From: Streptosporangium amethystogenes
GTDB lineage: Bacteria; Actinomycetota; Actinomycetes; Streptosporangiales; Streptosporangiaceae
Reading direction: 5' to 3'
Assembly (NCBI RefSeq): GCF_000721075.1
Contig: NZ_JOEQ01000007.1
Location: 186,001 to 250,000 of the forward strand
DNA: 64,000 bases
Within the stretch, counting starts at the first letter, position 1. Each line of letters starts with the position of its first letter. Under the pieces are notes generated by a model. That model ran no database searches, was not told where the DNA came from, and worked only from the letters and a program-made list of their open reading frames with translations. Of the stretch, positions 56,656 through 64,000 are shown one piece after another. Both the position numbers and the translations under genes were made by a program.

Positions 56656-57315
56656 CTACTGCTGCGGGGTCTCGGACTGCGCGGCGGCAGGGGCCGCGTG
56701 GGCCCCGGTGGCACCGAAACGGCCGGCGTCGACGAAGATGCTCGACCGCTCCTGGCTCGGCTTGTCGTTGAACTCGCCGTAGCGGGGGTTCCAGGTGATC
56801 GTCATGGCCTGCAGGTCCTTGCTCGCCTGCTCACTTCCGCGCTTGAAGGCGGCCTCATCCGTGCCACCGCCGTACTTGGCGACGAGCTTGTTGATCAGTA
56901 CATCCGCCCGCAGGAAATCGCGTCCCTGCGAGGGGGCCACGCCCCGCTGAAGCAGCAGCTGCTCGAACTTCTCCTGACCGCCCTGGCTCGCGATCACCTG
57001 ATCGAGCTCGCCGTCGGTGGTCGTCATGCCCTTGCCCGTGGCGACCTGCGCCTTCCGCTTGGCGTTGGCGAGCTGGTAGAGCACGAGCTGCGAGACGCCG
57101 TCCTGGATCTGGAGCTGTTGCTGGAGTTGCGAGTACGAGACGCCCGCCTTGGACAGCGCCTCCTCGTACTCGCGGACGTTCCTGTTCAGCTCGCCGGAAC
57201 TGATGCGCTCTCCACCCACCACGGCGGCGGCGCCGATCTGGTTCGGAGAACAGGCGGTCAGCGCGACACCGGCGGCGGCGACCGCCAGGATGACGCGCAC
57301 TCGGGTCGACTTCAC
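56656..57315 (-). CDS. SurA N-domain lipoprotein
   Basis: A 219-residue lipoprotein with lipobox ALTACSPN (Cys22) and a SurA_N-type chaperone domain (VVGGERISSGELNRNVREYE). No parvulin domain follows, so it is a chaperone-like rather than an isomerase form. The GTG at 57315 has GAAGGGAA six bases upstream. The place between mfd and mazG is conserved in actinobacteria. Confidence 0.85.
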   Translation of the reverse strand: MKSTRVRVILAVAAAGVALTACSPNQIGAAAVVGGERISSGELNRNVREYEEALSKAGVSYSQLQQQLQIQDGVSQLVLYQLANAKRKAQVATGKGMTTTDGELDQVIASQGGQEKFEQLLLQRGVAPSQGRDFLRADVLINKLVAKYGGGTDEAAFKRGSEQASKDLQAMTITWNPRYGEFNDKPSQERSSIFVDAGRFGATGAHAAPAAAQSETPQQ

Positions 57316-57341
57316 ATGCGTTCCCTTCACGACAAACGTGC

Positions 57342-60300
57342 TTACTTTACCCGCGCGGTTTCGAGGAACATCGCCTCGACGAGATCGCCGCACCACTTGA
57401 GCAGGTCCAGATCGCGCAGCGGCTGGCCGCCGAGAGGCCTGGTCTTGGGTACGGGCACCAGCAACGTACCGGCCGCCTGCTTCAGTAGCGCCTTCGGGTA
57501 CAGCCTCTGGAGCCTGACCTGCTGGGAGTCCTTCAGCTCCACCGGTGCGAACTTGATGTTCTGGCCCTGCAGGGTGACGTCGGTGAGCCCGGCACGGCGG
57601 GCGCGAATCCGGAAGCGGGCGACCTCCAGCAGGTTCTCCACCTGCTGGGGCGGCCGTCCGTACCGGTCGACGAGCTCGTCGCGCACCGCGCCGATGTCGG
57701 CCTCGGAACCGATCGCGGCGATCCGCTTGTACGCCTCCAGCCGCAGTCGCTCGGAGGTGACGTAGTCGTGCGGGATGTGGGCGTTGATCGGCAACTCGAC
57801 CTTGACGTCGGGCCGCTCGTCCTCCTGGTAGGTGCCGGCCAGCTTGGCCTTCTGCTCCTGCACCGCCTCGGCCATCATCCGCACGTAAAGGTCGAAGCCG
57901 ACGCCCGCGATGAAGCCCGACTGCTCGGCGCCCAGGATGTTGCCGGCACCGCGGATCTCCAGGTCCTTCATCGCCACGTACATGCCCGCGCCCATCTCGG
58001 TGTGCTGGGAGATGGTGGCCAGGCGCTCGTGGGCGGTCTCGGTGAGCGGCTTCTCCGGCGGGTACAGGAAGTAGGCGTAGCCGCGCTCGCGGCCCCGGCC
58101 GACCCGGCCGCGCAGCTGGTGGAGCTGGGAGAGACCGTAGTTGTCGGCCCGGTCGACGATCAGGGTGTTGGCGTTGGGCACATCCAGGCCCGACTCGACG
58201 ATCGTGGTGCAGACGAGCACGTCGAAGTCGCGCTCCCAGAAGCCCACCATGATCTTTTCCAGCTGGTGCTCCTGCATCTGGCCGTGCGCGACGGCGATCC
58301 TGGCCTCGGGCACGAGCTCACGCAGCATGGCCGCGACCTTGTTGATGCTGGCCACCCGGTTGTGGACGAAGAAGACCTGGCCGTCGCGCATCAGCTCGCG
58401 CCGGACCGCGGCACCGATCTGCTTCTCGTCGTACGGGCCGACGAAGGTGAGGATCGGGTGCCGCTCCTCGGGCGGAGTGAGGATCGTGGACATCTCCCTG
58501 ATGCCGGTGAGCCCCATCTCCAGCGTGCGGGGGATCGGGGTCGCGGACATGGCCAGCACGTCGACCTGGGTGCGCATGTGCTTCATGGCCTCCTTGTGCT
58601 CGACGCCGAACCGCTGCTCCTCGTCGATGATGATCAGGCCGAGCTGCTTGAACCTGACCTCGGACGAGAACAGCCGGTGCGTGCCGATCACCACGTCGAC
58701 CGAGCCCTCGCGCAGACCCTCCAGGGTCGCGGAGACCTCACTGTCGCTCTGGAACCGCGACATCGGCCTGACGTTGAGCGGGAATCCGGAGAACCGCTCG
58801 GCGAAGGTCGACATGTGCTGCTGCACCAGCAGCGTGGTCGGCACCAGGACGGCCACCTGCTTGCCGTCCTGCACCGCCTTGAACGCCGCCCGCACCGCGA
58901 TCTCGGTCTTGCCGTAGCCCACGTCGCCGCAGATCAGCCGGTCCATCGGGATCGGGCGCTCCATGTCGCGCTTGACCTCGTCGATGGCCTCAAGCTGGTC
59001 GCCGGTCTCGGCGTAGGGGAAGGCGTCCTCCATCTCGCGCTGCCACGGGCTGTCGGGCGCGAAGGCGTGTCCCGGCGAGGCCATCCGGGCGGAGTACAGG
59101 CGGATCAGCTCTCCGGCGATCTCCTTGACCGCCTTCTTGGCCTTGGTCTTGGCCTTGGCCCAGTCGGCGCCGCCCATCCGGTTGAGGGTGGGCGACTCGC
59201 CACCGACGTAGCGGGTGACCTCGTCGAGCTGGTCGGTCGGCACGTAGAGCCGGTCGCCCCTGGCGTACTCGATCACCAGGTACTCACGGGTGGCGCCCTG
59301 TATGGTGCGCTGCACCATCTCGACGTAGCGGCCCACGCCGTGCTGCTCGTGCACGACGTTGTCGCCGACCTTGAGCTGGAGCGGATCGACCATGTTGCGG
59401 CGCCGGGACGGCAACCGCCGCATGTCCTTGGTCGACGCCTTCTGGCCGACCAGGTCGAGGTGGGTCAGCACGGCCAGTGACGGAGTGACGAACCCGTGCT
59501 CGATCAGGCCGGTGGTGACGTGGACGACCTTGGAGTCGGGGATCCGCTCAAGGTCCGGCTCCAGGCGCGCGGGCAGGTCGACGCCCTTGAGCAGTTCGAC
59601 CATCCGCTCGGCGGGGCCGTGGCCCTCGCTCAGCAGGACGACCACCCGCTCGGAGTCGAGCCAGCCCTTGATGTCCGACAGCGCCCGCTGGGTGTCACCC
59701 CGGTAGGCCTCCGCCTCGCGCGCCCTCAGCACCAGCCCGCCGTCCGGCCCGCCGCCCTGAGCACCGTCACCCTCGCCCTCGACACCGAACGGCGCGAGCG
59801 ACCACCAGGGCTGGCCGAGCTGGCGCGCATGGTCGCGGATCTCCTCCAGGGTGCGGAAGGCCGCCCCGCCCAGGTCGATCGGCGCCTCGCCGCCGGACGC
59901 CGCGTTGATCCAGGACGCCTCCAGGAACTCCTGGCTGGTCCGCACCAGCTCGTCCGCGCGCCCGCGAATGCGCTCCGGGTCGCACACGAAGATCGCCGCT
60001 CGTTCCCCCAGGTGGTCGACGAGCAGATCCATCTCCCCGGCGAGCACCGGCGCGAACGCCTCCATGCCCTCCATCGGCATGCCCTCGGCCAGCTGCTCCA
60101 GGATCTCGGCCAGCGAGGGGTGCGTCTCGGCGAGTTCCCTCGCCCTTTCCCTGACCTCGGCGGTCAGCAGCAGCTCCCGGCAGGGGGCGGCGAACAGCCC
60201 GTCCTCGGCCACCTCCAGCGAGCGCTGGTCGGCGACCTTGAACCAGCGGATCTCCTCGACGGTGTCGCCCCAGAACTCCAGCCGGAGCGGGTGCTCCTGG

Positions 60301-60899
60301 GTCGGCGGGAAGACGTCGAGCAGCCCGCCCCTGACGGCGACCTCCCCGCGCTTCTCCACCATGTCGACCCGGTGATAGCCGTTCTCCACCAGGCGGTGGA
60401 CGACGCCGTCGAGGTCGGCGTCGTCCCCGGCGCGCAGCCGCACCGGTCGCAGGTCGCCCAGGCCGCGCACGATCGGCTGGAGCAGCGCCCTGATCGGCGC
60501 GACCACCACGTGCAGCGGGCCGGCCGAGAGGTCGCCCTCCACGGGGTGGGCCAGCCTGCGCAACACCGCCAGGCGCTGGCCCACGGTGTCGCTGCGCGGC
60601 GACAGGCGCTCGTGCGGGAGCGTCTCCCAGGCGGGAAAGACCGCGACGGTGCTCTCGTCCAGGAGGCTGGTGAGGGCCGAGGCGAGATCCTCGGCCTCGC
60701 GGCCGGTCGCGGTCACCGCGAGGACGGTCCTGGCCGCCTTCTCCGCGCCCTCCCTGGCCAGCGCGGCCACCGCGAAGGGACGGAGCGCCGGCGGCGCGAC
60801 CAGCGACACGTCGGACGAGTCGCCCCCGCGCACATCCCGAAGAAGGGAAGCCAGCTCAGGCTCCCCGGCGACAAGGTCCAGAAGTCCGGAAAGACTCAT
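57342..60899 (-). CDS. mfd: Transcription-repair coupling factor Mfd
   Basis: An 1185-residue DNA translocase that removes stalled RNA polymerase and recruits UvrA. UvrB-like N-terminal domain, RNA-polymerase interaction domain (VGDNVVHEQHGVGRYVEMVQ), helicase motif I CGDVGYGKTEIAVRAAF, DEEQ box IIDEEQRFGVEHKE, motif VI QLRGRVGRGRERGYAYFLYP and a C-terminal TRCF domain. Length is normal. ATG at 60899 (MSLSGLLDLVAGEP); a GTG seven codons upstream is less likely. Confidence 0.96.
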   Translation of the reverse strand: MSLSGLLDLVAGEPELASLLRDVRGGDSSDVSLVAPPALRPFAVAALAREGAEKAARTVLAVTATGREAEDLASALTSLLDESTVAVFPAWETLPHERLSPRSDTVGQRLAVLRRLAHPVEGDLSAGPLHVVVAPIRALLQPIVRGLGDLRPVRLRAGDDADLDGVVHRLVENGYHRVDMVEKRGEVAVRGGLLDVFPPTQEHPLRLEFWGDTVEEIRWFKVADQRSLEVAEDGLFAAPCRELLLTAEVRERARELAETHPSLAEILEQLAEGMPMEGMEAFAPVLAGEMDLLVDHLGERAAIFVCDPERIRGRADELVRTSQEFLEASWINAASGGEAPIDLGGAAFRTLEEIRDHARQLGQPWWSLAPFGVEGEGDGAQGGGPDGGLVLRAREAEAYRGDTQRALSDIKGWLDSERVVVLLSEGHGPAERMVELLKGVDLPARLEPDLERIPDSKVVHVTTGLIEHGFVTPSLAVLTHLDLVGQKASTKDMRRLPSRRRNMVDPLQLKVGDNVVHEQHGVGRYVEMVQRTIQGATREYLVIEYARGDRLYVPTDQLDEVTRYVGGESPTLNRMGGADWAKAKTKAKKAVKEIAGELIRLYSARMASPGHAFAPDSPWQREMEDAFPYAETGDQLEAIDEVKRDMERPIPMDRLICGDVGYGKTEIAVRAAFKAVQDGKQVAVLVPTTLLVQQHMSTFAERFSGFPLNVRPMSRFQSDSEVSATLEGLREGSVDVVIGTHRLFSSEVRFKQLGLIIIDEEQRFGVEHKEAMKHMRTQVDVLAMSATPIPRTLEMGLTGIREMSTILTPPEERHPILTFVGPYDEKQIGAAVRRELMRDGQVFFVHNRVASINKVAAMLRELVPEARIAVAHGQMQEHQLEKIMVGFWERDFDVLVCTTIVESGLDVPNANTLIVDRADNYGLSQLHQLRGRVGRGRERGYAYFLYPPEKPLTETAHERLATISQHTEMGAGMYVAMKDLEIRGAGNILGAEQSGFIAGVGFDLYVRMMAEAVQEQKAKLAGTYQEDERPDVKVELPINAHIPHDYVTSERLRLEAYKRIAAIGSEADIGAVRDELVDRYGRPPQQVENLLEVARFRIRARRAGLTDVTLQGQNIKFAPVELKDSQQVRLQRLYPKALLKQAAGTLLVPVPKTRPLGGQPLRDLDLLKWCGDLVEAMFLETARVK

Positions 60900-61091
60900 C
60901 AGATTCGCCCACAGCCCCACGACGGCAACACGACAGCCCCGAGCCGTACGGACACGGGGGGTACCTGGTCAAGGCTACCGAATCGCGGACCGGTGCTCCG
61001 GCCTTCGGGCGCGCGGAACCACCCGCAGCCCGCAAGGCCGCGCCGTTCTTCCACCTCAAGAATCACCCCGGGGACGTGCTTCGTGCTCTGT

Positions 61092-61225
61092 CCTTGGGGG
61101 ACTCCCCCCGTGAGGCCGCGCCGGGGACTGGACTGAGGAGGGGGAGGTCGCGAGGAACGAGCGGCCTCCCCCGACGAGGGAAGGAGCCGGATCCCAGCGG
61201 CCTCACCACGACGCGCAGCGTCGCC
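61092..61225. repeat. Dispersed repeat, copy B
   Basis: Second copy of the element at 55531-55685, about 20 bases shorter, in the same orientation. It shares CCTTGGGGGACTCCCC, the GTGAGGCCGCGCCGGGGACT block, CGCGAGGAACGAGCGGCC and GACGAGGGAAGGAGCCGG, and ends in CGACGCGCAGCGTCGC. It occupies part of the 381-base gap 60900-61280; the rest holds no gene. Confidence 0.85.
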
Positions 61226-61280
61226 ATGTAACAGCGGCAAATGCGCGATGAATCGTGTTGGATTGACTACTCTCGGTTAT

Positions 61281-62009
61281 ATGTCAGAGGTGAGGTCGGT
61301 CGTCGATCGAGACGACCTGTTGAGTCAGCGGGTCAGGGAGCAGTGGACCAGTCAACTCGGTCGGCGGCTCGATGTCCTGATCGCCGGGTGTGGATGGCCG
61401 GAACCACTCGATCTGGCGCAGGCGGAGGCCAGGGTCATCGGGATCGACGAGGACCTGCCCGCGTTGCGCACGAGCACGTCCGCCCGCAAGGACCTGGACT
61501 CGTGGGCGCTGGGCGACCTGCGCTCCGTGCCGGTGCCGCCGCGGGCGTTCGACGTCGTCTACGTGCCGTTCCTGCTTGAGCGGATCGAACACTCCGAGCT
61601 GGTGCTCGACCGGCTGCTCACCGGCCTGCGCCCCGGCGGGCTGCTGCTGGTCAGAATGCGCGACCGGGCCTCGGCGTACGGAGCCTGCGACCGGCTGGCA
61701 CCGTCGAGGCTGCGGCGGATGCTGTGGCGCAGGTTCGTCCCCTCGGGAACGGTGGGCCCGCTGCCCGCCGTCTACGAGCAGATCGCCTCGCGCGAGGGGA
61801 TGCACTCCTTCTGCCTGGTGCGCGGGCTGATGGTGACCGAGGACATCTCAGCCAGCAGTGGGCCCGCGCTCAACGGACCTCTCGGTAAGCTTGCCCGCGC
61901 CGCCTGCTCGGTGGTGGAGGTCCTCTCCAGGGGACGCCGGCCCGCGTCTCACGACGAGATAACCATGGTGATCCGCAAGCCCCAGAGCCATTTCGCCCGG
62001 CTGATCTGA
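61281..62009 (+). CDS. Class I SAM-dependent methyltransferase-like protein
   Basis: A 242-residue protein with motif I LIAGCGWPEPLD, acidic end of strand 2 VIGIDEDLPA, motif II-like FDVVYVPFLLERIEHSELVL and GLRPGGLLLVRMRD. It fits the methyltransf_11 plan but motif I has a single central Gly pair. Substrate unknown. The ATG at 61281 has no Shine-Dalgarno and follows TTGGAT/TATAT-like elements. Confidence 0.75.
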   Translation: MSEVRSVVDRDDLLSQRVREQWTSQLGRRLDVLIAGCGWPEPLDLAQAEARVIGIDEDLPALRTSTSARKDLDSWALGDLRSVPVPPRAFDVVYVPFLLERIEHSELVLDRLLTGLRPGGLLLVRMRDRASAYGACDRLAPSRLRRMLWRRFVPSGTVGPLPAVYEQIASREGMHSFCLVRGLMVTEDISASSGPALNGPLGKLARAACSVVEVLSRGRRPASHDEITMVIRKPQSHFARLI

Positions 62010-62109
62010 GATCCGCCGGAGCGGTGGAGCCGGGGTCACCGGACGGGACGCCCATCCTGAGCAGGCGGGACCGGAAAGTCCGACGATCGGGATTGTGGAG
62101 CGGGAGCAG

Positions 62110-63339
62110 ATGACGGCGCCTTTCGAGTGGACCCCCGACGCCCGCGAGCTGGCCGACCTCGAACTGCTGCTCTCCGGCGCCCTCAGCCCGCTGACCGGCT
62201 TTCTGAGTTCGGCCGACGCGCACTCCGTGGACGAGCACGGCACGCTCGCCGACGGCACACCGTGGCCCGCGCCGGTCACCCTCACGCTGCCCGACGACCA
62301 CCCCGCCGCCCCCGGCGACCGGATCACCCTGCGCGATCCCGAGGGCGCGGCACTGGCCGTGCTGACCGTCACCGGGCGCGAGGACGGCTTCGTCGCCGGT
62401 CCCGTGGCGGGTCTGGACGCTCCCGAGCACGGGCCGTTCGCCCGGCTCCGCCACACCCCGGCGCGGGTCCGCGAGGAGGTGGGCGAGCAGGAGGCGGTCC
62501 TGGCCGTCACCATGCGCGGGCCGCTGGGCGACCTCGGCGAGATCGTGGCGACCGCGAAGGAGCTGAAGGCGTCGATCCTGCTTCTCCCGCTGGCGTACGG
62601 CGAGGGTGGGCCCGCGGTGGTCCGCGCCGCGCTCAAGGCCCGTGACGCGCTGCCGGAGGGCACGCTCGTGGCGGTGGTGCCGCTGGCGCCCAGGGAGCCC
62701 GCCATCGACCTGGAGCTGCGTGAGCGCGTGGCCGAGGCCTACGGCGCGACCGAGCACCTGGCGGGTCCGGCCCCCGTGACGATCCCCGGGCCCCCACACC
62801 GGCGGGGACTGGTGATCTTCTTCACCGGCCTGTCGGGCTCCGGCAAGTCGACCGTCGCCCGGGGGCTGCGCGACGCGCTGCTTGAGCGTGGCAGCCGCAC
62901 GGTGACCTACCTCGACGGAGACGTGGTGCGCCACCTGTTGTCGGCGGGGCTGACCTTCTCCAAGAAGGATCGCGACCTCAACATCCGCCGCATCGGCTTC
63001 GTCGCCGCCGAGGTCGCCAGACACGGTGGCCTGGCGATCTGCGCGCCCATAGCGCCCTACGCCGCCACCCGCGAGGAGGTGCGCGCGATGGTCGAGGCCG
63101 TCGGCGCCGACTTCCTGCTGGTCCACGTCTCCACCCCGCTGGCGGAGTGCGAGCGCCGCGACCGCAAGGGGCTCTACGCCAAGGCCCGCGCGGGGCTCAT
63201 TCCCGAGTTCACCGGCGTCTCCGACCCGTACGAGGAGCCGGACGACGCCGACCTGGAGATCGACACCACGGGCATCAGCGTGGACCGGGCCGTGCACCAG
63301 GTGCTCGACCCGCTGATCCAGGGCGGCTGGATCCGCTGA
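62110..63339 (+). CDS. cysC: Adenylyl-sulfate kinase with degenerate ATP-sulfurylase-like N-domain
   Basis: A 409-residue protein. Residues about 225-409 form a complete APS kinase: P-loop FTGLSGSGKSTVARGL, YLDGDVVRHLLSAGLTFSKK, RDLNIRRIGFVAAEVARHGG and ECERRDRKGLYAKAR. It phosphorylates APS to PAPS. Residues 1-220 look like a PUA-like/ATP-sulfurylase part (LSPLTGFLSSADAHSVDEHG, RITLRDPEGAALAVL) without the QxRNP and HNHG active-site motifs. The ATG at 62110 has GGAG nine bases upstream; a GTG at 62095 is possible. Confidence 0.88.
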   Translation: MTAPFEWTPDARELADLELLLSGALSPLTGFLSSADAHSVDEHGTLADGTPWPAPVTLTLPDDHPAAPGDRITLRDPEGAALAVLTVTGREDGFVAGPVAGLDAPEHGPFARLRHTPARVREEVGEQEAVLAVTMRGPLGDLGEIVATAKELKASILLLPLAYGEGGPAVVRAALKARDALPEGTLVAVVPLAPREPAIDLELRERVAEAYGATEHLAGPAPVTIPGPPHRRGLVIFFTGLSGSGKSTVARGLRDALLERGSRTVTYLDGDVVRHLLSAGLTFSKKDRDLNIRRIGFVAAEVARHGGLAICAPIAPYAATREEVRAMVEAVGADFLLVHVSTPLAECERRDRKGLYAKARAGLIPEFTGVSDPYEEPDDADLEIDTTGISVDRAVHQVLDPLIQGGWIR

Positions 63340-63375
63340 CGGATCCCGGCCCCGTGGCCCGCGCCGACGTCAGGA

Positions 63376-64000
63376 TCAGCCCGCGGGAACGGCTGCGTCG
63401 AGGTACGGGTCGCGGGCGAGTTCGGCGAAGCTCCGCCGGCCGCCGGGGGTGGTGTCGAAGCGGGTGTCGCCTCGGGGGGCGCGTGGCGAGTCGAAGTAGA
63501 CCAGGGCTTTGATTCGCGGGTAGTCGCGGATCTCCTCGCGTACCGAGGCGAAGAACCACTCCTTGAACCCGGGCCGGTCGTGGCGCTCGAAGACGCCCCA
63601 CTCGGCGAGCATGACGGGCTTACCCGGGAAGCGCTCACTCATCCAGCGGTAGAACCCGGACCACCGGGGGAAGTCGGGCCGGGTCTTGTTGACCAGCCCA
63701 TCGAAGTTGTGCACCCGGTGGTCGACGTAGGGGTCCATCCCCACCCAGTCGACCACGTCGTCACCGGGGTAGAGCCTCTCGAACCAGGGCTCCGACGCCC
63801 AGTTGGGCGCCCCCATGTAGGTCATCACGGTGACGGCGTTGGTCACGCCCCCCTGCCGCAGGCGCCGCACCACGTGCCGGAACATCGCCGCGTAGTCGGC
63901 CGCGGACATTCCCGCGCCGCGGGCCTCCCGGACGTCGTTCTCCGGCTCGTGGTGGATCGTGAGGAAGAACTTCTCCGGGAAGGTCCGCACGATGTGGGCG
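63376..64000 (-). CDS. GH26-like glycoside hydrolase, C-terminal part (5' end beyond window)
   Basis: About 207 codons run off the right edge without a start. TIHHEPENDV holds the acid/base Glu of clan A glycosidases, and PVMLAEWGVFE the nucleophile Glu; VVDWVGMDPYVDHRVHNF and the final DPYLDAAVP fit mannanase-like GH26 proteins. It is probably secreted and acts on a beta-mannan or related glycan; the signal peptide is not in the window. Confidence 0.8.
   Translation of the reverse strand, partial: AHIVRTFPEKFFLTIHHEPENDVREARGAGMSAADYAAMFRHVVRRLRQGGVTNAVTVMTYMGAPNWASEPWFERLYPGDDVVDWVGMDPYVDHRVHNFDGLVNKTRPDFPRWSGFYRWMSERFPGKPVMLAEWGVFERHDRPGFKEWFFASVREEIRDYPRIKALVYFDSPRAPRGDTRFDTTPGGRRSFAELARDPYLDAAVPAG

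Noticed and set aside
60900..61091. LexA box upstream of mfd
   Set aside because: No match to the actinobacterial TCGAAC-N4-GTTCGA pattern was found.

Overview
The window is chromosomal DNA from a high-GC actinobacterium. Very high third-position GC, many GTG starts, a mycothiol S-conjugate amidase, GTP-dependent PEP carboxykinase, an AfsQ1/AfsQ2-type regulatory pair, DasR-like and Rex-like operators and a PIN-PhoH protein next to a short-chain Z-prenyl synthase all fit. The gene set looks most like Streptosporangiaceae or a relative (Streptosporangium, Nonomuraea, Microbispora); this placement is an inference from gene content, not from a marker gene. No insertion sequence, integrase, prophage or CRISPR array was seen.

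Layout. 1-5.4 kb: a family 2 glycosyltransferase cut by the left edge, a secreted lytic transglycosylase and, divergently, an AfsQ1-AfsQ2-lipoprotein operon closed by a 20-bp perfect hairpin. 5.4-9.5 kb: phoH, a Z-prenyl synthase and three genes of unknown function. 9.6-11.8 kb: a tightly overlapped operon of a TIGR04222-type membrane protein with a Gly/Ser/Cys-rich tail, a DUF692 (MNIO) enzyme and a small partner. This is the best candidate in the window for an undescribed peptide-modification system. 11.9-16.7 kb: pckG with several dre-like operators, an unknown gene with an operator on its start codon beside the stump of a TetR regulator, an NlpC/P60 hydrolase carrying an FtsX/MacB-like extracellular domain, and greA.

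16.8-31 kb: DUF4307 and mca (the conserved greA-DUF4307-mca block), a GNAT protein, a decayed alcohol dehydrogenase, a DUF255 thioredoxin-fold protein, a class A PBP, an Lrp regulator divergent from hpd, an RDD membrane protein, an M1 aminopeptidase, threonine dehydratase and an SMI1-like protein. 31-47 kb: a FIST sensor, an AAA+/VWA pair, the transsulfuration genes metB and cbs separated by repeats and an orphan sensor kinase, a GDSL esterase, a PQQ-propeller lipoprotein, a thiolase, an F420/FMN split-barrel protein, a DUF4287 protein and a Bax-inhibitor-1 protein. 47-50.5 kb: HxlR, an atypical tRNA with anticodon UAA and no long variable arm, NDH-2 under a perfect Rex operator, and type 5 uracil-DNA glycosylase.

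50.6-61 kb: a secreted protein followed by the conserved actinobacterial housekeeping run ppx, DUF501, ftsB-like, eno, mazG, SurA-like lipoprotein and mfd, all on the minus strand, with two copies of a ~150-bp dispersed repeat flanking mazG-mfd. 61-64 kb: a methyltransferase, an APS kinase fused to a degenerate ATP-sulfurylase-like N-terminus, and a GH26-like glycosidase cut by the right edge.
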